Assembly (NCBI RefSeq): GCF_010233585.1 | Contig: NZ_CP045997.1 | Span: 124,001-188,000, forward strand | DNA length: 64,000 nucleotides | Direction of reading: 5' to 3' | Origin: Spirosoma endbachense | Lineage (GTDB): Bacteria; Bacteroidota; Bacteroidia; Cytophagales; Spirosomataceae | Shown: positions 36,135 to 46,005 of the stretch, one piece after another | Numbering within the stretch: position 1 is the first letter of the stretch | Layout of the letters: every line of letters begins with the position of its first letter | Notes under the pieces: generated by a model | Database searches by the model: none | Seen by the model: the letters and a program-made list of their open reading frames with translations, nothing else | Told to the model about the DNA's origin: nothing | Translations under genes and position numbers: made by a program

Positions 36135-36267
36135 GACGGATGAATCCACAAAAATACGGCAAGTTTATAAAAACACGGTTATGAACTTTCGCTGAGGGGC
36201 GTTTAAACTTGATTATATCGTTGGGGAAACCCGCTTTTGACTCAACTCACCCGGCAATTTAAGATGT

Positions 36268-36837
36268 TTATGGCTGCGATGACTTTGTCGGGGGAGAAGC
36301 GACAACGAGACGATTTAGATACGATCGTTTAACCTGCCACTGCCAGACAGGGCCATCGTTTGGGTCGTCGAAGGCATCGTTGAATACCATACCACATTTT
36401 TCCAGCACCCGTACGGAGGCACTCATTTCGGCGAGCGTATGGGCTTTTACCAGCATTACTTCCGGGTATTCGAATGCTCGGTTAATAAGGCCCTGAGCAG
36501 TTTCAGTAGCTAATCCCTGTCCCCGGTAGTCAGGATAGATTTCATAGCCAATTTCAACCATGCCCGTCTCGTCGGGCATTCCTTTATAGCCGCCTACGCC
36601 GATCAGCGCATTATCAGCACGATGAATGAAAAAATAAAGCCACCAGGGACCCTGTTTATGATCCTCAATCAACTTCGCCTGGGTATAGTCGAATATATCC
36701 ATCCCGAATTCGCTGAGTACATCGGGTACGCGAATGGACAGATGTTGACTAAGTTCAGGCGGACCAATAAAAAGAGCTTCGTAGGTCGGAAGATCAATGG
36801 GTAACAAGGTTAAGCGAGGTGTGCTAATTGGAGACAT
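36268..36837 (-). CDS. GNAT N-acetyltransferase (RimJ/RimL-like)
   Basis: 189 residues. TPRLTLLPIDLPTYEALF is the usual opening of the RimJ/L group; VEIGYEIYPDYRGQGLATETAQ holds the acetyl-CoA-binding R-G-x-G-x-A motif, followed by VKAHTLAEMSASVRVLEKCG, also typical. Target could be a ribosomal protein, an antibiotic or a metabolite. It follows the glucosidase gene on the same strand across a heptad repeat of about 110 bp. Confidence 0.88.
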   Translation of the reverse strand: MSPISTPRLTLLPIDLPTYEALFIGPPELSQHLSIRVPDVLSEFGMDIFDYTQAKLIEDHKQGPWWLYFFIHRADNALIGVGGYKGMPDETGMVEIGYEIYPDYRGQGLATETAQGLINRAFEYPEVMLVKAHTLAEMSASVRVLEKCGMVFNDAFDDPNDGPVWQWQVKRSYLNRLVVASPPTKSSQP

Positions 36838-36859
36838 GGTGACGCGAAAAGTTTGGAGG

Positions 36860-36972
36860 AGTGGGCAGTAGGAGGTAGGCAGTTTTCAGTAGACAGCCTG
36901 CGACCTAAGAAATGTAAACTGTTTAGACCACTAACCGCCCACTGCCTACTGAAAACTGCCCACTGAAGACTA
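36860..36972. repeat. Heptad inverted repeat between the glucosidase and GNAT genes
   Basis: Left: TGGGCAG, TAGGAGG, TAGGCAG, TTTTCAG, TAGACAG. Right: ACTGCCT, ACTGAAA, ACTGCCC, ACTGAAG, ACTA. Arms 36877-36896 and 36942-36961 match at 18 of 20 positions with a 45-nt loop. The last ACTA supplies the TAG stop of the glucosidase gene (36972-36970). The best-formed member of the family in this window. Confidence 0.85.
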
Positions 36973-39645
36973 TTTCCCGGCGCTAACCGCTGCTACACTT
37001 TCTGACTGGTACTTATACCAATACTCAATCAGATCGGCAACCAAGCCTGTCCAGCCAGTTTGGTGATTTGCACCAAGGCCTGCTCCAACATCGCCGTGAA
37101 AGTATTCGTAAAATAAATATAGTCCGTCAAAATGCTTGCCTTTCTGCATCTTTTCATCGGCACCATAGGCCGGAATACGACCATCGGCCCCACGACGGAA
37201 AATATTGATAAGCCGCTCTGCTACCAGAACGGTCGCTTCTTTGACGCTCATTACCTGACCCGAATTGGTTGGGTACTCGACTTCAAAGTCATCGCCATAG
37301 TATTGGTAAAATTTAAACAGCGAATCGATCAGCAGAAAGTTGACCGGAAACCAGATTGGTCCCCGCCAGTTAGAATTGCCCCCGAACATGCTCATTTCTG
37401 ATTCGGCCGGAACATAACGTACCTGGAAAATTTCACTGTTCAGTTCAAACTGGTAAGGCGTTTTTTCGTGGTACTTCGATAAGGCACGGATACCATAATC
37501 AGACAGGAATTCGGTTTCATCGAACATCCGTTTCAGGATCATTTTCATCCGGTGACCGCGCAGCAAACTCAAGAGGTGAGTTTCCCCTTTTCCGGGTTCA
37601 TGCCAGCGCGAAATGAGCGAAGCAAGGTCGGGCCGATTCGTCAGAACCCACTCGACCCGACGTTTGAAATCAGGGAGTTTTGACAGCAGCGCTTCGTCCA
37701 GGATCTCAACCGCAAATAACGGAATTAATCCTACCATCGACCTGATTTTGAGCAGTCTGGCGTTCTGGTCCGGCGTATGGAGCACATCGTAATAAAACTG
37801 ATCGACCTCGTCCCACAGACTGATGTTCTGCTTGCCGAGGTTATTCATGGCTGATGCGATGTGCAGAAAATGCTCGAAAAATTTGCTGGCCATGTCCTGA
37901 TACGACGGGCGTGTCAACGAAATTTCGCAGGCGATCCGCAGCATATTCAGGGTATACATGGCCATCCAGCCCGTACCATCGGCCTGTTCGATGCGGCCTC
38001 CCATTGGTAGCGGTTGCGAGCGGTCAAATACGCCGATGTTGTCCAGACCAAGGAAGCCACCACCGAAAATATTGTTACCCGCTACGTCTTTTCGATTCAC
38101 CCACCACGTGAAATTCAGGAGTAATTTGTGGAATACACGTTCCAGAAAACCTACGTCACCAACGCCATTGAGGTCGCGGTCAATTTCGTAAACTTTCCAG
38201 GTAGCCCAGGCATGCACGGGTGGATTTACATCGCTAAAATTCCATTCATAGGCCGGAATCTGCCCATTAGGATGCATGTAATACTCCCGTAAAATAACTG
38301 CCAGCTGGCGTTTGGCGAAATGCGGATCGAGCCGGGCAAGCGTCAGCGTGTGAAAGGCAAGGTCCCAGGCCGCAAACCACGGATACTCCCATTTGTCGGG
38401 CATCGACAAAATATTTGCCGTGTACATATGCCGCCAGCTTTCGTTCCGGGCGTAGACGCGTCCCTGAAATGGCACCGGCATTTTGGGATCACCTTTAAGC
38501 CACTCATTGACGTTGTAATAATAAAACTGCTTATTCCAGAGCATACCCGCGTAGGCCTGCCGCTGGATGGCCAGCAACTCTGGATCGGTAACATTCTTCT
38601 GGAGGTCGCCAAAAAACGCATTGGCTTCGTCCAGACGTTTGTTCCAGATATCATCATAATCAGCAAAGGGCTGATTTAGAATCGTTTGATCACTAAACCG
38701 TAGGCGAATGCTGACGCTGCCGCCCGCCGGCACCTGACGTACATAGTGGGCCGAGGCCTTGGTGCCAATCTGGTTCGGATTTATAAAGCTTTTTTTGCCA
38801 CCCGATATGATAAAATTGTTGATCGCATCTTTCGGATATTTGGCCACATTGGGCCGACCGTAAAGCCGATCCGTATTGGTGTCGTTATCGCAGAATAAGA
38901 GCGCATCGGCGTCTTCACAGTAGAGTTTATATTTCCCTAACTGCTTGTGGTTAATTTCAATTTGTTTATTCCCGATACCATTAAGCATCGGCCGGGCATT
39001 GTATTGTTCATAACCCCAAGCCCAGGTATTTCGAAACCAAATGGTTGGAAGTAGCGTGAGCGGGGCTGCCTGGGCCGAACGGTTATGGGCCGTTACTTTC
39101 ACTAACCAGTCGTTCTGGTCGGCTTTGGCATATTCAATGAAAATGTCGAAGTACTCGTCCTTGTCAAAAATACCCGTATCCATCAATTCGAATTCGGGTT
39201 CCTGCCGACCCCGGCGTGATGTTTCGATGACGAGCCGGTTGTAAGGAAACTCCTGCTGAGGGTATTTATAGAGCATTTTCATATAAGAATGTGTTGGCGT
39301 ACTATCCAGATAATAGTACAGTTCCTTCACATCCTCGCCATGATTTCCCTCCGGACCCGATAGGCCGAAAAATCGCTCTTTTATGATATTGTCTTTATGG
39401 TTCCAGAAACCCAGTGCGAAACAGATATGGCCTTTATTGTCGGAAATGCCGCCAATACCTTCTTCCCCCCAGCGGTAGGCACGGGAGCGGGCCATATCAT
39501 GCGTGACGTAGTTCCAGGCATCACCGTAAGGGCTATAGTCTTCCCGAACACTACCCCAGGCACGGTCAGACAGGTAGGGTCCCCATTTTTTCCAGCCTTT
39601 ATTATCGGCTCGCTCGTAAATTCGTTCGCGTTCAGCTGTCGGCAT
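36970..39645 (-). CDS. GH63-type glucosidase (MGH1-like)
   Basis: 891 residues, no signal peptide. The start (ERIYERADNKGWKKWGPYLS then DRAWGSVREDYS) and the end (GADGRIPAYG, GAGLGANHQTGWTGLVADLI) match large bacterial GH63 proteins related to mannosyl-oligosaccharide glucosidase. The (alpha/alpha)6 barrel should occupy the C-terminal half, including EWNFSDVNPPVHAWA near residue 475. Bacterial members act on alpha-glucosides such as glucosylglycerate or mannosylglycerate; the substrate here is unknown. A cytoplasmic place is inferred from the lack of a signal. Confidence 0.88.
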   Translation of the reverse strand: MPTAERERIYERADNKGWKKWGPYLSDRAWGSVREDYSPYGDAWNYVTHDMARSRAYRWGEEGIGGISDNKGHICFALGFWNHKDNIIKERFFGLSGPEGNHGEDVKELYYYLDSTPTHSYMKMLYKYPQQEFPYNRLVIETSRRGRQEPEFELMDTGIFDKDEYFDIFIEYAKADQNDWLVKVTAHNRSAQAAPLTLLPTIWFRNTWAWGYEQYNARPMLNGIGNKQIEINHKQLGKYKLYCEDADALLFCDNDTNTDRLYGRPNVAKYPKDAINNFIISGGKKSFINPNQIGTKASAHYVRQVPAGGSVSIRLRFSDQTILNQPFADYDDIWNKRLDEANAFFGDLQKNVTDPELLAIQRQAYAGMLWNKQFYYYNVNEWLKGDPKMPVPFQGRVYARNESWRHMYTANILSMPDKWEYPWFAAWDLAFHTLTLARLDPHFAKRQLAVILREYYMHPNGQIPAYEWNFSDVNPPVHAWATWKVYEIDRDLNGVGDVGFLERVFHKLLLNFTWWVNRKDVAGNNIFGGGFLGLDNIGVFDRSQPLPMGGRIEQADGTGWMAMYTLNMLRIACEISLTRPSYQDMASKFFEHFLHIASAMNNLGKQNISLWDEVDQFYYDVLHTPDQNARLLKIRSMVGLIPLFAVEILDEALLSKLPDFKRRVEWVLTNRPDLASLISRWHEPGKGETHLLSLLRGHRMKMILKRMFDETEFLSDYGIRALSKYHEKTPYQFELNSEIFQVRYVPAESEMSMFGGNSNWRGPIWFPVNFLLIDSLFKFYQYYGDDFEVEYPTNSGQVMSVKEATVLVAERLINIFRRGADGRIPAYGADEKMQKGKHFDGLYLFYEYFHGDVGAGLGANHQTGWTGLVADLIEYWYKYQSESVAAVSAGK

Positions 39646-39691
39646 TGTATTGTACGGTAGGCTTTTGAAATTTTATGTAATTGATGATAAT

Positions 39692-39699
39692 CAAAAATA
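39692..39699 (-). promoter_or_regulatory. Candidate -7 element of the glucosidase gene
   Basis: Minus-strand TATTTTTG fits TAnnTTTG, 46 bp before the start. No matching -33 TTG. Confidence 0.35.
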
Positions 39700-39841
39700 G
39701 TGCTAAACCTGTGTTGATACATTAAAAACAGTAAACAGAGAAACCCTAAGTTCAGTAGTTAACTGTTTGATTAGGAGGTATGTTTAGTGAGTAACAAGTC
39801 AATGCATCTTATTTAGACTATTAATTTAGCTGCTGGTCTCG

Positions 39842-41017
39842 TTATTTTTTTACAGCAGCCAGCACACGCTTTATCAATTCGTTTGGATTGCCATTATGCC
39901 AACGCCATACGATCACAATATCGTGTTCGGGATCAACCCATATTGTGTTTGAACCTGCTCCAATAGCCGCGAAACTTGTCGTAGGCGCGTCGGGCCAGGC
40001 TTTCTTGCCGGTTTGGCTCGTTCCTGTATTAAGCCACCACAAGTACCCATAGTCCGGGCCAACCGGGCTGGGCGTGGTTGCCTGCTTAACCCAGGCCGGC
40101 GACACAATCTGGCGATCGCCCCAACGGCCCTGCCGCAGAAAGAGATAGCCAAACCGGGCTTCGTCGAGGGCGTTGATCCATAAACCACCACCCCAGCGGG
40201 TACCACCGCTGACCGATGGCATCTGTTTGCCATCAATGTCGGCAACGGCGTTCGGATACATAACATAACGCCAGGTATCTGAAGCCCCGATGGGATTCAT
40301 GATTTCGTCACGAACGACATCCGGTAAGGGCTTTTTCCATAAGCGCAGCAAGGAGAGGGCCATTCGATTGATGCGTACGTCATTGTATTCATAGAAGGCA
40401 CCGGGTTTTTGAAGCGTACGGGGTTTTCTCTCTCCTTTACCAAACGCTTCTTTTCCAACAAAATCGCTGTTTTTTCCCCATAAGGTTCCTTCCCATTCGC
40501 TGGTTTGCTGAAGGTGATTTTCCCAGGTGATCGCCTTGTTCTGCTCAGATTCATAGCCGCCGTCATGAATGAGCCTGGCTACCGGATCATGAATGTCGGG
40601 AATCATACCGCGCTCTATCGTAATGCCAGCCAGGGTAGACAACACACTTTTCGCCACGCTATAGGTAGGATCAGGGTGTTGGGTATCGCCCCACTCGGCT
40701 ACAATATACCCGTGGCGTAACACAACGCCATTGGTAGCAGCCCGGCTGGTTGGCATCGGACCCAGAAGTTTACCAAATATCTCTTCCTGAGTTGAGAAGT
40801 TAGGGGTCATCTGGGTTGTTTCCTGCGTTTTGGCAAAGGCTACAGCCTGCTCCAGCAAAGTCGCATCCATGTCTGCTTTTTCAGGAGCCAGGTGAACCCA
40901 GTTATCGCCTTTGGGCGGGAAGTAAACCGTTGATTTGGGAAGTTGCCGATGGCAGGCCGTTAGCGCAGCCAGCGCTAGTATATAGAAGGAAAGCTTCCGG
41001 AAAAGAGGCAGCGTCAT
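39842..41017 (-). CDS. Beta-lactamase-like serine hydrolase, lipoprotein
   Basis: 391 residues. Signal peptide with lipobox LTAC (C22), so it should be lipid-anchored. Class C beta-lactamase fold: SVAK (S-x-x-K) near 121-124, YEYND (Y-x-N) near 209, and YGYLWWLNTG in place of the usual KTG region. Such proteins are often esterases or D-amino-acid peptidases rather than true beta-lactamases. A second, different member lies at 44427. Divergent from the aromatic-rich secreted protein. Confidence 0.88.
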   Translation of the reverse strand: MTLPLFRKLSFYILALAALTACHRQLPKSTVYFPPKGDNWVHLAPEKADMDATLLEQAVAFAKTQETTQMTPNFSTQEEIFGKLLGPMPTSRAATNGVVLRHGYIVAEWGDTQHPDPTYSVAKSVLSTLAGITIERGMIPDIHDPVARLIHDGGYESEQNKAITWENHLQQTSEWEGTLWGKNSDFVGKEAFGKGERKPRTLQKPGAFYEYNDVRINRMALSLLRLWKKPLPDVVRDEIMNPIGASDTWRYVMYPNAVADIDGKQMPSVSGGTRWGGGLWINALDEARFGYLFLRQGRWGDRQIVSPAWVKQATTPSPVGPDYGYLWWLNTGTSQTGKKAWPDAPTTSFAAIGAGSNTIWVDPEHDIVIVWRWHNGNPNELIKRVLAAVKK

Positions 41018-41342
41018 GCGTTGTGATGAAAGAGTTCAGTTCAGGGTTGTATTCGAGCGAGAAACTAAAGATCGAAGTTAGGAGATTTAGAGAGAATCTG
41101 ATCGTTTCGTCGACTAGAAGATACCTCTTTTTGCTCAATTCCAATACTCTTTTCGAGATCTTACTTTTTTAACTAAACATTAACCCGGCTTTTATCTCTT
41201 TTTTAGGTCTGCGAATGTTGTTTGCATAGACAATGAACCAGCCCGATGCCCGATAAATTGAGCAACGGTTTCGCGACACCAGACTAGCCCATTGTATCCA
41301 TTAACAAGATTGTTAGTAGCGTACGTAAATAAGTTATCAATC
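41018..41342. other. Divergent intergenic region
   Basis: 325 bp between the lipoprotein hydrolase and the aromatic-rich protein gene. It must hold two promoters, but I see no full TTG...TAnnTTTG pair on either strand and no gene. Confidence 0.5.
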
Positions 41343-42680
41343 ATGAAAATGTTCATCCAACTTGTCCCGGCCAAAACCATGCTGCTTGCATTGGGGCTGT
41401 TGGTCGCGGGATGGCAATCCACCATTGCCCAGAATACGGGAAACGAACAGCAAGCCGGAACCGACAACGATCAAACGATTGTGTCGGCTATTGCGCCCTA
41501 TCGCGACGATGTTCGCCGGTCGATATTATTGGCCAGTGAGCAACCACAGGTATTAACCAGGCTGGCTCAGCAGCGTTCTGCCAGTCAGCAGGCTTTCAAC
41601 AATCTGATTCAATCGTATGATCAGAAAAAGCAAGGCTGGTTTTATGATCTGTCTCGCTATCCCGACGTATTGCACGCATTAGCCACCTTGCCCGCTGGCT
41701 CTGATGAATCGTCGGTGAAAAATCTGACCAAAACTATACCGACTGATTTGCAGGAATCAGCCTGGAAGATTTATCGGCATCACAACAATGATCTGCTACA
41801 GGTCGATAATCTGAACCAGCAGGCGCAGCAGGCGTTTGATAACCTCATCGCCCCACTGGATGTTACGACCCAGAATGCATTTCGGCAACTACTCGATATG
41901 CCTGATGTGCTCACACAACTCACCGATCAGATTGATAAGACCACTCAGTTAGGAAATGCCTATCGGATGAATCCTGATCAGGTCACCAACGATCTGACGG
42001 CCTTGCACGATAGCTTAACGGTTCAGAATCAGCAGGAGCTGGCTGATTACCAGAATGAATTGAACCGAGATCCACAGGCAAAGCAGGAGTTGCAGCAGGC
42101 CGGGCAAGCTTATGCACAAGCCAATGGCTATAATACGGGAATTAATCCAAATCCGGCCTGGGTGAATAGTTCATACTATTATCAGAATCCGTATCCATAC
42201 TGGTTTGGGTATCCATACTGGTATTCATCACCCCTGTGGTACCCATCAGCCTGGTGGTACGGAACCGGATTTTATTATGGTCTGGGTGGGAATATGGTGC
42301 TTTTTGGCCTGCCATCGCTGGGCTTCTCAAACTGGTTTTTTGGACCGGGCCGTCTGGCTTACCCACACCTGTATAACCGGTTCAATAATTACTATTCCCA
42401 CAACATGGGTGAGCATCACTTCTGGACGCCAGGAAATGCTGGTTTTATGACCGCAGCTCATCGGGCGTTTGCTCCGACTGCCGGTTTCAATAATGCCCGT
42501 GCTAACTGGCTGACCAATGCCCGTCAGTATAACCGACCCAGCAGTTGGGCCAACACGACGCGTAGTGCACCAATCGCCCGGTATCAGAACTTTAATGCCG
42601 GAGCTTACCATGCTCAGTCCTGGGGTGGGGGCGGTATGCGATCCTTTGGTGGCGGTGGCTTTCACGGCGGACGCCGGTAG
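41343..42680 (+). CDS. Secreted aromatic-rich, Gly-tailed protein (DUF3300-like architecture)
   Basis: 445 residues from ATG at 41343 (signal peptide to QSTIAQ, about residue 30); an upstream TTG is not needed. Residues 35-265 are helical and Q/D/N-rich, with repeats of the form DVL..L..LP and a Q-AF-NLI motif twice. Residues about 269-316 are packed with Y, W and P (NPYPYWFGYPYWYSS), and the C-terminus is N/R-rich then GGGGMRSFGGGGFHGGRR. The order helical part, aromatic stretch, glycine tail resembles DUF3300-type cell-surface proteins, but identity is not secure. Function unknown; it may sit in the outer envelope. Confidence 0.7.
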   Translation: MKMFIQLVPAKTMLLALGLLVAGWQSTIAQNTGNEQQAGTDNDQTIVSAIAPYRDDVRRSILLASEQPQVLTRLAQQRSASQQAFNNLIQSYDQKKQGWFYDLSRYPDVLHALATLPAGSDESSVKNLTKTIPTDLQESAWKIYRHHNNDLLQVDNLNQQAQQAFDNLIAPLDVTTQNAFRQLLDMPDVLTQLTDQIDKTTQLGNAYRMNPDQVTNDLTALHDSLTVQNQQELADYQNELNRDPQAKQELQQAGQAYAQANGYNTGINPNPAWVNSSYYYQNPYPYWFGYPYWYSSPLWYPSAWWYGTGFYYGLGGNMVLFGLPSLGFSNWFFGPGRLAYPHLYNRFNNYYSHNMGEHHFWTPGNAGFMTAAHRAFAPTAGFNNARANWLTNARQYNRPSSWANTTRSAPIARYQNFNAGAYHAQSWGGGGMRSFGGGGFHGGRR

Positions 42681-42752
42681 AAATAGGTAGTTCTTAGCAG
42701 GCAGTGTGCGCTATTTTGGTCAATGTCCAAATACTGCACACTGCCTGCTGTA
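42678..42752. repeat. Heptad inverted repeat between two convergent genes
   Basis: After the TAG stop the + strand runs TAGGTAG, TTCTTAG, CAGGCAG, TGTGCGC; the other side reads ACTGCAC, ACTGCCT, GCTG. Perfect 14-bp arms (42696-42709 with 42736-42749) enclose 26 nt. Probably ends both transcripts. Confidence 0.75.
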
Positions 42753-42754
42753 TT

Positions 42755-44260
42755 TTACCGCTCCAGTTTAAAGCCCTCGTCTACACGTACACGCTGCGGG
42801 CGATTGGCTACATCCCAGCCAGTCAGGTAAATCCACTTCGCAATGCGGGTTACTTTCGCTGTGTTGATGCGATCAGGCTCATCTTTAGGGGTATGGTAAT
42901 CGGGATGGAGCAGGGTCGTGAAAGCAATAGCGGGTACATTAGCGCGGGCGTAGGGGAGGTGATCGGAACGGAAGTACCAGCCTTCCGGGTGTTCTGGTTT
43001 GTCCCAAAGCGTATCGAGTTTGAAGTGAGCATCTGCCTGATTAACCGCCAGGGCTGCATTGACCAGATCACTTGAATTACGATGGGGTGGTTGCTGACCC
43101 AGAATGGCCGCACTGTCGGGCGCATTCCGACCAATCATCTCGGCGTTGAGTACGGCAACGATCGAGCCTTTGGGTACGGTTGGGTGTTCCACATAATAGC
43201 GGGAGCCTAAAAGGCCACGTTCTTCGGCACCATGAAAGACAATGAGTGCCGAACGCTTACCGGGTTTCTGGGCGAATGCCCGACCAATGGCCATCGTGGC
43301 AACACAGCCGCTGGCATTGTCGTCGGCCCCGTTCCAGATGGAATCACCCGCCACAGCCCGGCGAACGCCATCATGATCCTGGTGAGTGCTGAACAGTACA
43401 TATTCATCTTTGAGTTTGGGGTCTGTTCCGGGTACTTTGGCAACGATATTGACCGACGGATAATTGAAGCTCTCAACATTGACAACATTGGTAAATTGCT
43501 GGCCGGGTTGCTTTACCCACTCCAGTGCACTCGCTGGTAACCATACGGTTGGAGCCTGCGAAAAGACGCGGGTGTTCGGGCCACCCGGCAGATCGTAGCG
43601 ACCACGTTCGAGACCGGTTGTCCAGCGGTCAAAATAGAACTGCGCATCTGAATTCGACACCCACACAATGGCCAGCGCACCCGCTTTTACGAGTTCGGCA
43701 GCTTTGCGATTCATGGTCCCGAGCAGGAACCGTCGATAGCTCAACTCAGCCGGTGGTGTCCCCGAAAACTCCAGAGCCACCGCTTTCCCTTTAATATCTA
43801 CTTTCGCCAGATCTTCGGGAGTACCTCTTCCAGCAAACACCAGGGGTGCATCGACAGAGGCAATGGCAGGAGCCAGAATAAACGCATCCTGTCCGTGAAT
43901 GAGCTGATGAGTGCCGATGGTTAATCGACTGGTTTCGGTAATGCGGGTGCGCTGGATGTGAAAAAACTGAAAAAACGTACCATCATCCCCAGCGGGTTGA
44001 AGACCCATTGCCCGAAGCTGGTCGGCAATCCAGACCGAAGCTTTCAATTCATCGAGCGAGCCGCCCTCGCGCCCTCGAAAATGGTCTCCAGCCAGGGCAA
44101 ACAGGTCGCGTTTGATATCACTTTCTTTTATGGCCGCTGCTGCATTGCCGGTTTGGGAAGCTTTCGACTGGGCCAGGCTAAGGCTGTTACTAATGGATAG
44201 CATACCCATCAGAATAGCGGTTGCCAGTGGCCGAATCTTGTTGTAGTTCAGGTAAATCAT
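42755..44260 (-). CDS. M28-family metallopeptidase, secreted
   Basis: 501 residues from ATG at 44260, which gives a signal peptide ending SLAQ (about 30); a longer frame reaching 44428 has no signal and overlaps the next gene. Zinc ligands of M28 are visible as STHQDH, NGADDNASG (bridging D), GAEERG (E-E pair), NAEMIGRN and a late histidine in LLHPDYHTPKDE. A protease-associated (PA) insert lies at about 110-250. Likely an aminopeptidase acting outside the cytoplasm. A -7 element lies 33 bp before the start. Divergent from the second serine hydrolase. Confidence 0.9.
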   Translation of the reverse strand: MIYLNYNKIRPLATAILMGMLSISNSLSLAQSKASQTGNAAAAIKESDIKRDLFALAGDHFRGREGGSLDELKASVWIADQLRAMGLQPAGDDGTFFQFFHIQRTRITETSRLTIGTHQLIHGQDAFILAPAIASVDAPLVFAGRGTPEDLAKVDIKGKAVALEFSGTPPAELSYRRFLLGTMNRKAAELVKAGALAIVWVSNSDAQFYFDRWTTGLERGRYDLPGGPNTRVFSQAPTVWLPASALEWVKQPGQQFTNVVNVESFNYPSVNIVAKVPGTDPKLKDEYVLFSTHQDHDGVRRAVAGDSIWNGADDNASGCVATMAIGRAFAQKPGKRSALIVFHGAEERGLLGSRYYVEHPTVPKGSIVAVLNAEMIGRNAPDSAAILGQQPPHRNSSDLVNAALAVNQADAHFKLDTLWDKPEHPEGWYFRSDHLPYARANVPAIAFTTLLHPDYHTPKDEPDRINTAKVTRIAKWIYLTGWDVANRPQRVRVDEGFKLER

Positions 44261-44292
44261 TATTTCTTTATACGTCGATGATTGGGGTAGAA

Positions 44293-44300
44293 CAAATCTA
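44293..44300 (-). promoter_or_regulatory. Candidate -7 element of the M28 gene
   Basis: Minus-strand TAGATTTG matches TAnnTTTG and supports the ATG at 44260 as the start, since it lies inside the longer frame. Confidence 0.4.
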
Positions 44301-44426
44301 CGTAGAGACGCATTACATCGGGCCTTAAACCCGGATGGTTTTTGCAAATTTCTGATAAAGGAGAGATGCAGCATATTGTGTCTCAACAATGACAATTTGC
44401 TATCTTGGGCAAAATAATGGCCCGTC

Positions 44427-45983
44427 ATGAAGCAGATCTACCTCGTTTTTATGCTGCTGTTTGGTAGTTTTCCCATACAGCTCCTTTCGGCTCAATCCAG
44501 GAAAATCACGCCTGATCCTGTCTCTCGCTTTGACAGCTATGTGCAGCAGGCAGTACGCGATTGGCAGGTGCCTGGCCTTACCGTTACGGTCGTTAAAGAG
44601 GGTCGTGTCCTGTTCAAAAAAGGCTATGGTATCCGTGAACTCGGCAAGCCTGAACCGGTCGATACGCAGACGCTTTTTGCAATGGCGTCAACTACCAAGG
44701 CCATGACAGCCGCCTGCCTTGGCATGCTCGTCGATGAAGGGAAGCTCCACTGGGATGATCCTGTTACCAACTACCTGCCTGATTTTCAGCTGTATGATCC
44801 GGCTGTTACCCGTGAGTTGCGGGTACGCGATTTGCTCATTCACAATACGGGTGTCGGTAATGCCGATTTTTTATGGGCAGCTATGCAGATTCCATCAGAT
44901 GAGATTCTCCATCGATTGCGGCTCATTAGACCAGCCTATTCGTTTCGATCAAGCTTTATTTATCAGAATATCATGTATCTGGCTGCCGGGAAAGTGGTTG
45001 AAAAGGCGAGTGGAATTCCCTGGGAAACATTTATTCGCAAACGTATTTTTGAACCACTCAACATGCGTCGGACACAGGCTTTATTTCGGGAAGTGACCGA
45101 TGCAAACCGCGCCAAACCACACATCGAGGTAAAAGATACAATTCGGGTCGTCGACAGTCGGCTCGAAGAGGGATTGGTTGATGCAGTTGGCCCGGCTGGG
45201 TCGGTTTGGACGTGCCCGGATGATATTTCAGCCTGGATGCAGTGCATGCTGGATAGTGGTCGGTTTGCGGGAAAAACGCTGCTGAAACCCGCAACCTGGG
45301 CCGAGTTGTTCAAACCACAGACGTTTGTGACCGATAGTCAGTTTTATCCTACCCAGCAACTCACCAAACCGGTCTGGAAAACATACGGTCTGGGCTGGTT
45401 TCAGCATGATTATCGCGGCCATCGGATCAATTTTCATACGGGAAGTCTGACCGGAATGATTGCCATTCATGGTCAACTGCCCGACCAGAAGTTAGCCGTC
45501 TATGTGCAGAGTAATCTTGACCATGCCGAACTCCGTCATGCCATTATGTACCGTGCGTTTGATGAATTTGCGTTAGGCGCATCGCGTGACTGGAGTGCAG
45601 AGTTTATAAAGCTATACGGCAACCTTAAACAGAAAGCGAAACTTGCCGAGCGCAAATCCGATAGTACCCGCGTGCTTAACACAAAGCCATCTTTACCTTT
45701 AACGGCCTATATCGGAAGTTATAGTAGCCCGCTTTACGGGAAAGCTGACGTTACCATTCAGGACGGTAAACTCTATGTATCGCTAAACAAAGTCATGACG
45801 GGTAAACTCGATCACTGGCATTTCGATACCTTCCGGCTGAATTACGATCAGTTCTGGAATGGCAATGATCCGGTCAGTTTTATACTGAATCGACAGGGTA
45901 AAGTGGCCAGGCTAATCTGGAGTGGAGCCGAACTGGAAAAAGTACCTGATGCACCGGATAAAGGTGTAGCAGGTGGTAAATAA
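44427..45983 (+). CDS. Serine hydrolase (beta-lactamase family) with DUF3471-like C-terminus
   Basis: 518 residues, signal peptide to about residue 22 (LLSAQ). SxxK motif ASTTKAM (about 88-94), Y-x-N in FIYQNIMY, and HTGSLTG as the third motif: a penicillin-recognising fold. The last 100 residues (LTAYIGSYSSPLYGKADVTI) form a DUF3471-type beta domain that often follows such enzymes. Probably a peptidase or esterase in the periplasm. The M20 gene begins 22 bp after the stop, so they form an operon. Confidence 0.9.
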   Translation: MKQIYLVFMLLFGSFPIQLLSAQSRKITPDPVSRFDSYVQQAVRDWQVPGLTVTVVKEGRVLFKKGYGIRELGKPEPVDTQTLFAMASTTKAMTAACLGMLVDEGKLHWDDPVTNYLPDFQLYDPAVTRELRVRDLLIHNTGVGNADFLWAAMQIPSDEILHRLRLIRPAYSFRSSFIYQNIMYLAAGKVVEKASGIPWETFIRKRIFEPLNMRRTQALFREVTDANRAKPHIEVKDTIRVVDSRLEEGLVDAVGPAGSVWTCPDDISAWMQCMLDSGRFAGKTLLKPATWAELFKPQTFVTDSQFYPTQQLTKPVWKTYGLGWFQHDYRGHRINFHTGSLTGMIAIHGQLPDQKLAVYVQSNLDHAELRHAIMYRAFDEFALGASRDWSAEFIKLYGNLKQKAKLAERKSDSTRVLNTKPSLPLTAYIGSYSSPLYGKADVTIQDGKLYVSLNKVMTGKLDHWHFDTFRLNYDQFWNGNDPVSFILNRQGKVARLIWSGAELEKVPDAPDKGVAGGK

Positions 45984-46005
45984 ATTAGACAACCCAATTG
46001 CAATT

